NCBI GenBank assembly: GCA_001788495.1
Contig: MGCF01000018.1
Coordinates: forward strand, 17,150-65,504
Length of the DNA: 48,355 bases
Direction: 5' to 3'
From: Candidatus Rokubacteria bacterium RIFCSPLOWO2_02_FULL_73_56
GTDB lineage: Bacteria; Methylomirabilota; Methylomirabilia; Rokubacteriales; CSP1-6
The notes under the pieces were generated by a model. It made no database searches, was not told the DNA's origin, and saw only the letters and a list, made by a program, of their open reading frames with translations. Numbering within the stretch: position 1 is the first letter of the stretch; every line of letters starts with the position of its first letter. Of this stretch, positions 32,690 through 40,668 are shown one piece after another. The translations under genes and the position numbers were made by a program.

Positions 32690-33676
32690 ATGAGGAACCG
32701 GTCCTTCCTGATCGTGCTGGGAGTGCTCATCGCCGCGAGCGGCGCCGAGGCGGCCACCTACCGCTGGGTGGACCCGAACGGCGTCGTCATCTACGCGGAT
32801 CGTCCGCCGCAGGCCGGCGACCTCGCCCGGGCGGAGCCCGCCGAGGCCCCGGCGCCCATCGCGAGCGACGCCGAGCGGGGGGCGGTGGACGAGTTCCTGG
32901 CGCTCTCGGGCTTCAAGCAGCAGATCGTCGCCATCGCGGCCAAGCTCCGGACGGAGTTCCACAAGCGCCACGGCGGCCTCGTCAAGCAGGACCTGGCCGT
33001 GGCCGAGGGGATCGCGTCCGCGCGGCTCAAGGCCGACGCCCTCTGGGACGCCTTCACCGCGGAGTTCGCCCGGCGGATCGACGGGGAGCAGATGGCGGAC
33101 GCGGGCACGTGGTTCGGCTCCGCCATCGGCCGGAGGGTCGCCGAGCTGGAGAGCCGGGCCGGGCGCGCGCCCGACGCGGCCCAGGAGCTGGCCCGGTTCG
33201 TCGCGCGCTTGCGGCGCGAGCCGCCGCGCCCCGAGCGCGTGGCCCTCGTCCAGCGGCTCGACGCGGCCGGCCGGGCGACGGAGACCTCCGTCGAGGCGAG
33301 CCTCTCGCTCCTGCGGAGCATGGCGCTGGCCGCGGCGCCCTACGTGCCGGTCGGGCACGGCGGCGCGCCCGGCGAGGTCGAGGGCCTGATCCAGCGGGTG
33401 CGCGAGCAGGCCCTGTCGCAGACGCGGCAGATGTCCTGGATCATGATGCTCTTCGTCTATCGCCAGCTCTCCGAGCCGGAGCTCACGCGGTACGTCGAGT
33501 TCGCGGAGTCGGGCGCCGGGCAGTGGTACCTCGGCACCGTGGGCCGGGCCTTCGTCCACGCGGTCGGCGTGGTGACGCGCGGCGCGGCCACCGAGCTGGT
33601 CGAGGCGGTGCCGCCGACGCGCTGGCACCAGACACCCGAGCGGCGCGAGCCGCCGCGGCCGGCGGCATCGCTCTGA
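32690..33676 (+). CDS. Exported DUF4124 + DUF2059-like protein, paralogue 1
   Basis: A 328-residue exported protein of unknown function. A signal peptide (residues 1-21, SGAEA-ATY) is followed by the DUF4124 motif TYRWVDPNGVVIYADRPPQ (residues 23-41). After a variable linker comes a helical region: DEFLALSGFKQQIVAIAAKLRTEFH, then VQRLDAAGRATETSVEASLSLLRS, then MMLFVYRQLSEPELTRYVEFAESGAGQWYLGTV, which resembles DUF2059. The same blocks recur in the next two genes. Its stop shares a base with the start of paralogue 2, so the three are coupled. Confidence 0.75.
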   Translation: MRNRSFLIVLGVLIAASGAEAATYRWVDPNGVVIYADRPPQAGDLARAEPAEAPAPIASDAERGAVDEFLALSGFKQQIVAIAAKLRTEFHKRHGGLVKQDLAVAEGIASARLKADALWDAFTAEFARRIDGEQMADAGTWFGSAIGRRVAELESRAGRAPDAAQELARFVARLRREPPRPERVALVQRLDAAGRATETSVEASLSLLRSMALAAAPYVPVGHGGAPGEVEGLIQRVREQALSQTRQMSWIMMLFVYRQLSEPELTRYVEFAESGAGQWYLGTVGRAFVHAVGVVTRGAATELVEAVPPTRWHQTPERREPPRPAASL

Positions 33677-34536
33677 TGCGCCCCCGGCGGGCCGCGGCGC
33701 TCCTCGGGCTCCTCGGCGCCCTGGCGTGCGCGAGCCCCGCGCCCGCCGCGATCCCCCGGGCCGATCTCGGCGCCGCGCCGCCGGCCACGCCGGACGCCGC
33801 GACGCTGGGCGTCGCCGACGAGCTCCTCGAGGCCTCGGGCCTCTCGCGCCAGCTCGAGAGCGTCGCCGCGCGGATCCGGGACGACCTCCGCCGCCGCCAC
33901 GCCGCGAGCCCCGAGGCCGCCGACGCGATCGACCGCTCCAGCGCGCGCGCCTTCGACGCCGAGCGGCTCCGCGCCGCCGTGCGCGCGGCGCTCGCGCGGC
34001 GCGTCGAGCCGGCGGCGGCGGCCGCCGCGCTCGCGTGGTTCCGCTCGCCGCTGGCGCGGCGGGTGGTGGCCCTCGAGCTCGAGGCCGCCGAGCCCGGGCG
34101 GGCCACCGAGCTCCGGGCGTTCGTCGCCGGCCTCGCCGCGCGCCGCCCGTCGGCGGCGCGGATCGCGCTCCTCGCGCGGCTCGACGACGCGGGGCTCGCG
34201 ACCGAGACCTCGCTCGACGTCACGCTGGCGGTCGTCGCGACCGTCGCGCGCGCGCTCGAGGCGAGCGCGGCGCTCGAGCCCCGGCTGCTCGAGCTGCGGG
34301 CGCGCGCCTACGACCGGATGCGCGAGGTCACCCTGCTCGGCATGCTCTTCGCCTACCGGACCCTCGCGGACGGCGAGCTCGCGCGGCTCGTCGCGTTCGT
34401 GGAGTCGGCCGGGGGGCAGTGGTTCGTGAACGCGACGAGCGAGGTGGTCGTCCGCGCCCTGGGCGCGGCGGCCGAGGAGACCGCGCCCGAGGTGGCGCGA
34501 GCCGTGCGCTGGACCGGTGGGAGGACGCGACGATGA
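33676..34536 (+). CDS. Exported DUF2059-like protein, paralogue 2 (no DUF4124)
   Basis: A 286-residue paralogue. The signal peptide ends near PAPAA, but the Tyr-Arg-Trp-Val DUF4124 motif is missing, replaced by a short Ala/Pro stretch. The helical body is diverged but alignable: DELLEASGLSRQLESVAARIRDDLR, LARLDDAGLATETSLDVTLAVVAT and GMLFAYRTLADGELARLVAFVESAGGQWFVN. It is the most diverged of the three. ATG 33676 overlaps the previous stop by one base; its end shares ATGA with paralogue 3. Confidence 0.72.
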   Translation: MRPRRAAALLGLLGALACASPAPAAIPRADLGAAPPATPDAATLGVADELLEASGLSRQLESVAARIRDDLRRRHAASPEAADAIDRSSARAFDAERLRAAVRAALARRVEPAAAAAALAWFRSPLARRVVALELEAAEPGRATELRAFVAGLAARRPSAARIALLARLDDAGLATETSLDVTLAVVATVARALEASAALEPRLLELRARAYDRMREVTLLGMLFAYRTLADGELARLVAFVESAGGQWFVNATSEVVVRALGAAAEETAPEVARAVRWTGGRTRR

Positions 34537-35546
34537 CGCGCATCACCCGGACGCTCCTGATCGCGCTCGGCGCCGGCCTGCTCGCCGGCGGCACGCCCGC
34601 CGACGCGGCGACCTACCGCTGGGTCGACGACAACGGCGTCGTCACCTACTCGGACCGCCCGCCGCAGCCGCGCGAGGCGCCGCCGGCGCCCGCCGCCGCG
34701 TCCGCGGCCGACGCCACCGCGCCCGGGGCCGTCGCCGCGGACCGCGCCACGATCGACGAGCTGCTCGACGTCTCGGGCCTCAAGCGCCAGCTCGCGCCGA
34801 TCACGACGCGCATCCGGTCCGAGTTCCACGCCCAGCACGGTCAGCTCGCCGCGAGGGACCTCGCCCGGGCCGAGCAGATCACGGCCCGGCACGTGCGCAC
34901 CGAGACGGTCTACGGGCTCATCGCCGAGGGCGTCGGCAAGCGCTCCGACGCCGCGAAGCTCGCGGCGGCGCTCGCCTGGTACCGCTCGCCGGTCGGCCGG
35001 AGGATCACCGAGCTCGAGGTCGCGTTCTCGCGCTCGAGCGGCACGGAGCGCGAGATCGAGCGGTACGTCGGCCGCCTGCAGCAGAGCCCGCCGGCCCGCG
35101 AGCGCCTGGCGCTCGTCCAGCGGCTCGACGCCGCGGGCCGCGCCACCGAGACCTCGCTCGACGTGAGCATGGCGATCATCCGGAGCCTCGCGTCGGCGGT
35201 GGACCCGTACCTGCCCGCCGAGCGGCGCCTCAGCCGGAGCCAGCTCGAGAGCCGCATCCGTCAGGTGCGCGCCCAGGTGTTCGAGCAGGTGCGGCGCCTG
35301 TCGTTCGTGATGATGCTGTTCATCTACCGCGACGTGTCCGACGCGGACCTGGCCCGGTACGTCGCCTTCGCGGAGTCCGAGCCGGGGCAGTGGTACGTCA
35401 GCGCCGTCAGCGGGGCGTTCGTCGACGCGGTCGGCGGGATCGCGCGCGGCGCGGCGACCGACCTCGTGCGGGCGGTCCCGCCCGAGCGCTGGCAGCAGGG
35501 GGGCGGCTTCAAGAAGCCGGCGCTCCCGAAGGAGACGGCGCTCTAG
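34533..35546 (+). CDS. Exported DUF4124 + DUF2059-like protein, paralogue 3
   Basis: A 337-residue paralogue closest to number 1. Signal peptide ending PADA-ATYRWVDDNGVVTYSDRPPQ (DUF4124, residues 26-44), then DELLDVSGLKRQLAPITTRIRSEFH, VQRLDAAGRATETSLDVSMAIIRS and MMLFIYRDVSDADLARYVAFAESEPGQWYVSAV. A longer Ala-rich linker separates the domains. Its stop TAG overlaps the stop of the convergent archaemetzincin-like gene within CTAGA. The role is unknown; export and helical DUF2059-like body suggest an envelope protein. Confidence 0.75.
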   Translation: MTRITRTLLIALGAGLLAGGTPADAATYRWVDDNGVVTYSDRPPQPREAPPAPAAASAADATAPGAVAADRATIDELLDVSGLKRQLAPITTRIRSEFHAQHGQLAARDLARAEQITARHVRTETVYGLIAEGVGKRSDAAKLAAALAWYRSPVGRRITELEVAFSRSSGTEREIERYVGRLQQSPPARERLALVQRLDAAGRATETSLDVSMAIIRSLASAVDPYLPAERRLSRSQLESRIRQVRAQVFEQVRRLSFVMMLFIYRDVSDADLARYVAFAESEPGQWYVSAVSGAFVDAVGGIARGAATDLVRAVPPERWQQGGGFKKPALPKETAL

Positions 35547-36139
35547 AAGTCCTCGCCGATCGCGTCGAGGTCCGCGAGGCTGAGGATCGGCCCGTACAGG
35601 ACGCTCCGGCGGTCCCGGCTCTGCGGCAGGTCGTAGACCATGATCCCGAGGTTCTTCGACATCATCTTCCGGAGGCGCGTGCGGAGCCGCGCCTCGTCGG
35701 GGCGCTCACCCCAGTTCGCCGGGTCCATGCGCGCGAGCGAGACCACCGCGAAGTGCGCGTCCTGCCGGAACGCGAACGCCCACTGCCACGAGGTGCCGCG
35801 GATGTACATGTCGTAGGCGGTGAGGCCGAGGACCACGGCGTGCGGGTCGGCGGCGAGCCTGGGCAGGCGACGCCTGAGGAGCGTGATCGCCTCCTCGGCG
35901 ATCACCTGCTGGCGCGTGTGGTCGAGCGCGCTCCGGTCCAGGGGCAGCGGCGGCAGCGGCTGGAGCGCGAGCCCGAGCTTGGTCCGGTAGTAGCCGACGA
36001 GGTCGGTGACCCACTTCTCCGGGAGCTGTCCCACGGGCACGAGGTAGACGCGCGCGGCCGGGTCCACCGGGCGCGGCTCTGCCGCCGCCCCGGCGGCGGC
36101 CGCGAGCACGAGCAGGGCGGCCAGCGCGGCGGGCCTCAC
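35543..36139 (-). CDS. Exported archaemetzincin-like protein lacking the zinc motif
   Basis: A 198-residue exported protein (signal peptide residues 1-20) starting GTG 36139. It resembles archaemetzincin (peptidase M54): VYLVPVGQLPEKWVTDL near residue 31, HAVVLGLTAYDMYIRGTSWQWAFAFRQDAHFAVVSLARMDP near residue 98, and a C-terminal helix RLRTRLRKMMSKNLGIMVY. Active archaemetzincins have HExxHxxGxxH plus CxxC residues at that helix; here the place holds MSKNLGIMVYDLP and no such residues remain. The end RSVLYGPILSLADLDAIG fits the family's last segment. I infer a non-catalytic relative; the link is by motif order only. Confidence 0.5.
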   Translation of the reverse strand: MRPAALAALLVLAAAAGAAAEPRPVDPAARVYLVPVGQLPEKWVTDLVGYYRTKLGLALQPLPPLPLDRSALDHTRQQVIAEEAITLLRRRLPRLAADPHAVVLGLTAYDMYIRGTSWQWAFAFRQDAHFAVVSLARMDPANWGERPDEARLRTRLRKMMSKNLGIMVYDLPQSRDRRSVLYGPILSLADLDAIGEDF

Positions 36140-36185
36140 GCCCCGTGCTTCTCGGCGCGCGCGCGGACGACCGTCCGCGGGTCGC

Positions 36186-36854
36186 TCACTGCCGCTTGAA
36201 GACGATCGGCCCCATGAACGACTCGGCGAGGGAGTTGGTGTCGTTCGAGTCGATCGCGATCGAGACGGCGCCCGGATGGTCGGGCGCCTCCCCGTAGATC
36301 TTCTTGAAGTCCTCGACGACGTTGCGTCGCTCGGTCACCCAGCGGCCGAGGTCCGCCGTGCCCGAGCGGACGATGATGTAGGTGACGGTCCCGGTCTTCT
36401 CGCTCGGCGCGACCAGGCCGGCCGGTGCGGTCGTGTCCCACACGTAGCCGATGATCCGCGAGCGCACCGACTCCGGGAAGCGCGGCCACGACACGTAGAT
36501 CTGCGCCGCCTGGTCGTCGGTCGCCTTGCGGCGCGAGTCGCCGCCCTTCGGCAGCACGACCGCCTTCCAGCTCCACTCGAGGATCGGCGTCTGCTTGAGG
36601 TCCACCTTGCCCTTGATGTCCCGGCTGATCGTCGAGCCCTCGTTCTCGCTCCGGAGGTGCAGGACCCGGTGGCCGGCGTTGTCCACGACGGTGAGGTCGT
36701 ACTTCGGGCTGCCCCAGCTCTGCCCCTGCCAGCCGGCGGGGATGCCCCGGGCGCCGAGCTTGGGCTGGGTCCAGTCCTCGACGACGACCACGTCGGCCGC
36801 CCAGGCGACGGCGGCGAGGGCGAGGGCGGCGGGGAGCGCGAGCAGGCGGGTCAT
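36186..36854 (-). CDS. Exported DUF3047 protein
   Basis: A 222-residue protein of the DUF3047 family, exported by a signal peptide (ALAAVAWA-ADVV near residue 19). Characteristic stretches are VVVEDWTQPKLGARGIPAGWQGQSWG, LHLRSENEGSTISRDIKG, TPILEWSWKAVVLPKGGDSRRKATDDQAAQIYVSWPRFP and a conserved C-terminus SIAIDSNDTNSLAESFMGPIVF. The fold is predicted to be a jelly-roll, but the role is unknown. ATG 36854 lies 9 bases after TATCAT on the minus strand. It is divergent from the S4 gene. Confidence 0.85.
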   Translation of the reverse strand: MTRLLALPAALALAAVAWAADVVVVEDWTQPKLGARGIPAGWQGQSWGSPKYDLTVVDNAGHRVLHLRSENEGSTISRDIKGKVDLKQTPILEWSWKAVVLPKGGDSRRKATDDQAAQIYVSWPRFPESVRSRIIGYVWDTTAPAGLVAPSEKTGTVTYIIVRSGTADLGRWVTERRNVVEDFKKIYGEAPDHPGAVSIAIDSNDTNSLAESFMGPIVFKRQ

Positions 36855-36863
36855 GCTGCCCCC

Positions 36864-36873
36864 ATGATACCGT
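36864..36873. promoter_or_regulatory. Overlapping divergent -10 elements (DUF3047 and S4 genes)
   Basis: In ten bases ATGATACCGT, the minus strand reads TATCAT (9 bases before ATG 36854) and the plus strand reads TGA-TACCGT (6 bases before GTG 36880). The two -10 elements share bases, so the promoters should exclude each other. Confidence 0.45.
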
Positions 36874-36879
36874 CTGGGC

Positions 36880-37257
36880 GTGGCGGATTCGCCGGATTCC
36901 GTGCGCCTGGACAAGTGGCTCTGGGCGGCGCGGGTGTTCAAGACGCGCGGCCTCGCCGCCGACGCCTGCGACGGCGGCAAGGTCGACGTGAACGACCAGG
37001 CCGCGAAGCCCGCGAAGGCGCTGCGCCCCGGCGACGTGCTCCGGGTGACGCTGCGGGCGGGCCGGAAGCGAATCTTGAAGGTCGCCGCCCTCGACGACCG
37101 GCGCGGGCCTCCCGCGCGGGCGCGCGCGCTCTTTGCGGACCTCACGCCGCCCGAGCCGCCGCGCTCGCGCGGGGCGCCGCCGTCGGCGCGGCCGCCGGGC
37201 GCCGGGCGGCCGACGAAGCGCGAGCGCCGCGCGATCGCGCGCCTGCGCGGGTGGTAG
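36880..37257 (+). CDS. hslR: S4-domain RNA-binding protein, Hsp15/RqcP-like
   Basis: A 125-residue S4-domain protein of the Hsp15 family, which binds 50S subunits carrying stalled nascent chains. Residues 7-75 hold the S4 domain: VRLDKWLWAARVFKTRGLAADACDGGKVDVN, KPAKALRPGDVLRV. The C-terminus is basic and proline-rich and ends PTKRERRAIARLRGW, as in the family. The start is GTG 36880, immediately behind an extended -10. Confidence 0.88.
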   Translation: MADSPDSVRLDKWLWAARVFKTRGLAADACDGGKVDVNDQAAKPAKALRPGDVLRVTLRAGRKRILKVAALDDRRGPPARARALFADLTPPEPPRSRGAPPSARPPGAGRPTKRERRAIARLRGW

Positions 37258-37298
37258 CGGCCCCCGGCATCACGTAGTATCCAGGCGGGGAGGACGGC

Positions 37299-38084
37299 AT
37301 GACGGCCGAGCGCTACGACTGGAACGCGATCGTGGACGGGCTCACCCGGCACCTGCGCCTGCGCTCGATCCCGATCGGCATGAAGCTCTTCGAGACCGTC
37401 GAGGCGATGGAGGCGATCCCGAAGATCCGGCGCCCGAAGGCCAAGCACACGACCGACCAGATCGTGGCTCAGGCGCGGCACCTCGGCTGGACGGTCGGGA
37501 TCACGATGGCCGACCTCGTCGGCGCGCAGTGCGGCGCGGTGATCGGGCTGCACCCCCAGGACGCGGAGTGGCTCTCGGGCACGCGCATGGCGGGCGTCTG
37601 GTTCAGGACGCAGGAGGACGCCGCCGCGCACCAGCGCGCGATGGACGTCGTGCCCTACGGGCGCTACCGCGCCCTGGCGGTCTCGCCGCTCACCTCCGGG
37701 CGGCTCGACCCGCCCGACGTGTGCCTGGTCTACGGCACGCCGGGCCAGATGATCCTGTTCATCAACGGCCTGCAGTGGTCGGGCTACAGGAAGCTCGGCT
37801 TCACGTCCGTCGGCGAGTCGGCGTGCGCGGACTCGTGGGGCAAGGCGCTCCGGACCGGCGAGCCGGCGCTCACGATCCCGTGCTACGCCGAGCGGCGCTA
37901 CGGCGGCGTCGCCGACGACGAGCTGCTGATGGCGCTCCCGCCGCGCTTCCTGCCGACGGTGATCGAGGGGCTCGCCGCGCTGGCGAAGAACGGCCTGCGC
38001 TACCCGGTTCCGCCGTACGGGATCCAGGCCGACGCCGCGGCGGGGCTCGCCGTGAGCTACGCGGACAAGGAGAAGAGGGGGTAG
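37299..38084 (+). CDS. DUF169 family protein
   Basis: A 261-residue protein of the DUF169 family, of unknown function, common in anaerobes and metal-rich niches. Typical elements are LRSIPIGMKLFE near residue 21, several conserved Cys sites (VGAQCGAVIGL near residue 73, VGESACADSWGKAL near residue 171, LTIPCYAERRYGG near residue 192) and DELLMALPPRFLPTVIEGL. The four conserved Cys could bind metal or haem, but this is not shown. Ribosome site GGGGAGG precedes ATG 37299. The cyclic-nucleotide-binding gene follows after 3 bases, so the pair is probably co-expressed. Confidence 0.82.
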   Translation: MTAERYDWNAIVDGLTRHLRLRSIPIGMKLFETVEAMEAIPKIRRPKAKHTTDQIVAQARHLGWTVGITMADLVGAQCGAVIGLHPQDAEWLSGTRMAGVWFRTQEDAAAHQRAMDVVPYGRYRALAVSPLTSGRLDPPDVCLVYGTPGQMILFINGLQWSGYRKLGFTSVGESACADSWGKALRTGEPALTIPCYAERRYGGVADDELLMALPPRFLPTVIEGLAALAKNGLRYPVPPYGIQADAAAGLAVSYADKEKRG

Positions 38085-38087
38085 GGC

Positions 38088-38597
38088 ATGGAACTGCTCA
38101 ACCGGATGCTCGACGGCTCGATGCTCTTCGACCTCAAGGAGGCGCTTGCGAGCGCCTCGGGCCCGGCGTTCCGGCTGGCGAGCGACGAGAAGATCCGCCA
38201 CCTGCAGCGCGTGCCGATCTTCGAGGAGTGCACCAGGAAGCAGCTCCGTGCCGTGGCCGACATCTCGAAGGTCGCCGAGGTGCCGGCGCTCGCCGTGCTG
38301 ACGCGCGAGGGCGCGCGCGAGGACGAGTTCTTCGTCATCATCGACGGGACCGCGACCGTGAAGCTCTCCTCGCGCAAGCGGCACCGGCTCGGGCCCGGCG
38401 ACTTCTTCGGCGAGATGAGCCTGCTCGACGGCGAGCCGCGCTCGGCGACGGTGAAGGCCGAGACCGACCTGCGCCTGCTCGTGATCAACCGCCGCCACTT
38501 CTGGGAGCTCCTCCGGGAGGTCCCGGAGCTCACGCAGCGGATGCTCGTCACGCTCTCGCGCCGCGTGCGCGAGCTGGAGAAGGGGCGGAACGCCTGA
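38088..38597 (+). CDS. Cyclic-nucleotide-binding domain protein
   Basis: A 169-residue cytoplasmic protein with a single cNMP-binding domain (residues 45-160) and no DNA-binding or other effector domain. FEECTRKQLRAVADIS, EDEFFVIIDGTATVKLSSRK and the phosphate-binding cassette GDFFGEMSLLDGEPRSATVKA near residue 105 are well conserved, including the Arg that contacts the nucleotide phosphate. It is therefore likely a regulatory subunit acting on a partner, perhaps the DUF169 protein 3 bases upstream. Confidence 0.88.
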   Translation: MELLNRMLDGSMLFDLKEALASASGPAFRLASDEKIRHLQRVPIFEECTRKQLRAVADISKVAEVPALAVLTREGAREDEFFVIIDGTATVKLSSRKRHRLGPGDFFGEMSLLDGEPRSATVKAETDLRLLVINRRHFWELLREVPELTQRMLVTLSRRVRELEKGRNA

Positions 38598-38599
38598 GC

Positions 38600-38682
38600 A
38601 CATGGGGGGCCTCGAAGGGCCCCCCGGACCCCCCGACGCTCCCCACCACGCGATGTGTTCACGGGTTCTGCGTCGACGTCGG
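38600..38682 (+). repeat. GC-rich intergenic hairpin repeat, locus E
   Basis: GGGGGGCC (38604-38611) and GGCCCCCC (38618-38625) flank the 6-base loop TCGAAG. The element shares ACATGGGGGGCCTCGAA and GTCGACGTCGG with locus D. It lies between the stops of two convergent operons (38597 and 38703), where a bidirectional terminator would be useful, though there is no T tract. Confidence 0.65.
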
Positions 38683-38702
38683 AGGGGGCGCTCCGGCGGC
38701 GG

Positions 38703-40604
38703 CTACCGGCGGCTCAGGTGGTTGCGCAGGACCTGCTGCGTCACGCGGTGGATGTCGTCGGGTGTGAGCGGCTTGGTCACCGTCGGGGCGCCGGCCCGCG
38801 CCAGGAACCGCGTGCTCTCCGGCGTGAGCGTGTCGCCGGTGACGAACACGATCCGCGGCAGGAGCTCGGGGCGGCGGCGCGCGACCTCGCGGTAGAAGCC
38901 CGCGCCGTCGAGCTTCGGCATCCGGAGGTCGCAGAGGACCAGGTCGTACACGGCCCGGTCGAGCCGGGCGAGGGCCTCGAACCCGTCGGCCGCGGTCTCC
39001 ACGCGATGGCCGTCCCCGGCGAGCATGTCGGCGAGCATGCGGGCGATCTCGGGCTCGTCGTCCACCACGAGCACCGTGCACCCGCGGACCGGCGCGGCCG
39101 GCGCCGCGTGCGGCGGCTCGGGCGGCCGGAGCTCGGCGGCCTCGACCGGCAGCTCGATCCTGAACACCGCCCCCTGGCCCTCGCCGCTCGCGAGCGTGAT
39201 GCGGCCCTGGTGCTCCTCGACGACGCCCCGGCAGAGCGCGAGGCCGAGCCCGGTGCCCTCGCCGGCCGGCTTGGTCGTGAAGAAGGGCTCGAAGAGCCGC
39301 GGCCGGTGCTCGGCGGCGACGCCGGGGCCCGTGTCGGCCACCTCCAGCACGACCTGCGCCCGCCCGGCGGCGGTGCGCGTGTGGAGCGTGAGCCGGCGGG
39401 GGCCGGCCGTCTCCCGCATCGCGTGGTGGGCGTTCGAGATCAGGTTGACGACGACCTGGTGGAGCTGGTGCGAGTCCGCCCAGAGCGTCGGCACGTCGTC
39501 GGCGAGGTCGAGGACCACCGCGACATCGTCCACGCGGAGCTGGTAGGCGACGAGCTCGACGCCCTCGCGGACGATCTGGTTGAGCGAGACCGGCTCGCGC
39601 TCGAGCGGCCGCTGCCTGGCCAGCGCCAGGAAGTTCTTCACGATCCGGGCGCACCGCTCCGCGGCCTGCGCGATCTTGCCGGCGCGCTCCGCGACCGACG
39701 CCTCGGCGGTGTTGCGGAGGATCGCCGCGTGGCCGATGACCACCGAGAGGGGGTTGTTCAGCTCGTGGGCGACGCCGGCCAGGAGCTGGCCCATCGCCGC
39801 GAGCTTCTCGCTCTGGTAGATGGTCTCGCGCTGCCGCGCGAGCTCCGCCTCCGCCCGCTTGCGCTCGGCGACGTCGCGGACCACCCCGAGGCGCCCGACG
39901 ACGAGGCCGTCGCGCACGATCGCGGTGTCGTGCGCCTCGACCCAGATGCGCGAGCCGTCCTTGCGCACCAGCTCGGCCTCGAAGAACGGCGGCAGCGTGG
40001 CCCCGGTCCGGGCCGCCGCCGCGCGCGCCTCGGCCCGCTCGAGGCTCTCCGGCGTGAGCAACGACAGGATGCTCCGGTCGCCGAACTCCGCCTGCGAGTA
40101 GCCCGAGAGCTCCTCGGCGCGGCGGTTGGCGAAGACCACGCGGCCCTCCGTGTCGACGAGGAAGACGCCGTCGGTGATGTGCTCGCTGATGAGCCGGTGC
40201 CGCGCCTCCGACTCGCGGAGCGCGCGTGTGAGCCGGCCCCGCTCGACCGCCTTCGCGAGCACGGCGAGCAGGTGGTCCATCTCGACGGGCTTCGTGAGGT
40301 ACGCGAACGCCGCGCCGTCGATGGCCTCGATCGCCGCCCGGAGGGAGCCGCCGCCCGTGACGAACACGACCTCCAGGTCCGGCGCCTGGTCGCGGAGCGC
40401 ACGCAGCAGCTCGAGCCCCGAGATGTCCGGCAGCGTGATGTCCACGACCGCCACCTCGAAGCCGCCGCGGCGAAGGCACTCCAGCCCGTGCGCGCCGCTC
40501 GCGGCCGTCTCCACGGCGTAGCCCGTGGCCCGGAGCGCGTGGCCCACGGACTCGCGGCTGCCGGGGTCGTCGGCGACGACCAGGACCGTCGCGCGCACGC
40601 TCAC
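38703..40604 (-). CDS. Soluble hybrid histidine kinase (REC-PAS-HisKA-HATPase-REC)
   Basis: A 633-residue cytoplasmic sensor kinase with no membrane helix. Order: receiver 1 (residues 5-120; phospho-acceptor Asp55 in VAVVDITLP, Lys in YLTKPVE), PAS (130-255; DGVFLVDTEGRVVFANRRAEELSGYS), HisKA with phospho-His in LLAGVAHELNNPLSVVIGH, HATPase (NLISNAHHAM, DTGPGV, GTGLGLALC), and receiver 2 (515-625; VLVVDDEPE, LVLCDLRMP, VTKPLT). Two receivers around one kinase suggest a multistep relay. The HTH-receiver gene lies 64 bases upstream on the same strand and is the likely partner. The gap 40605-40668 is a run of GC repeats. Confidence 0.92.
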   Translation of the reverse strand: MSVRATVLVVADDPGSRESVGHALRATGYAVETAASGAHGLECLRRGGFEVAVVDITLPDISGLELLRALRDQAPDLEVVFVTGGGSLRAAIEAIDGAAFAYLTKPVEMDHLLAVLAKAVERGRLTRALRESEARHRLISEHITDGVFLVDTEGRVVFANRRAEELSGYSQAEFGDRSILSLLTPESLERAEARAAAARTGATLPPFFEAELVRKDGSRIWVEAHDTAIVRDGLVVGRLGVVRDVAERKRAEAELARQRETIYQSEKLAAMGQLLAGVAHELNNPLSVVIGHAAILRNTAEASVAERAGKIAQAAERCARIVKNFLALARQRPLEREPVSLNQIVREGVELVAYQLRVDDVAVVLDLADDVPTLWADSHQLHQVVVNLISNAHHAMRETAGPRRLTLHTRTAAGRAQVVLEVADTGPGVAAEHRPRLFEPFFTTKPAGEGTGLGLALCRGVVEEHQGRITLASGEGQGAVFRIELPVEAAELRPPEPPHAAPAAPVRGCTVLVVDDEPEIARMLADMLAGDGHRVETAADGFEALARLDRAVYDLVLCDLRMPKLDGAGFYREVARRRPELLPRIVFVTGDTLTPESTRFLARAGAPTVTKPLTPDDIHRVTQQVLRNHLSRR

Positions 40605-40668
40605 GCCCCGGGCGCCCCCGGGCGCCCCGTCCGCGCGCGCGCGCGCGTGCCGACCCGGTGGCGCGCCA

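Noticed and set aside
40625-40652. Alternating GC run as a regulatory or Z-DNA site
   Set aside because: Such runs are expected in DNA of this composition; nothing else supports a function.
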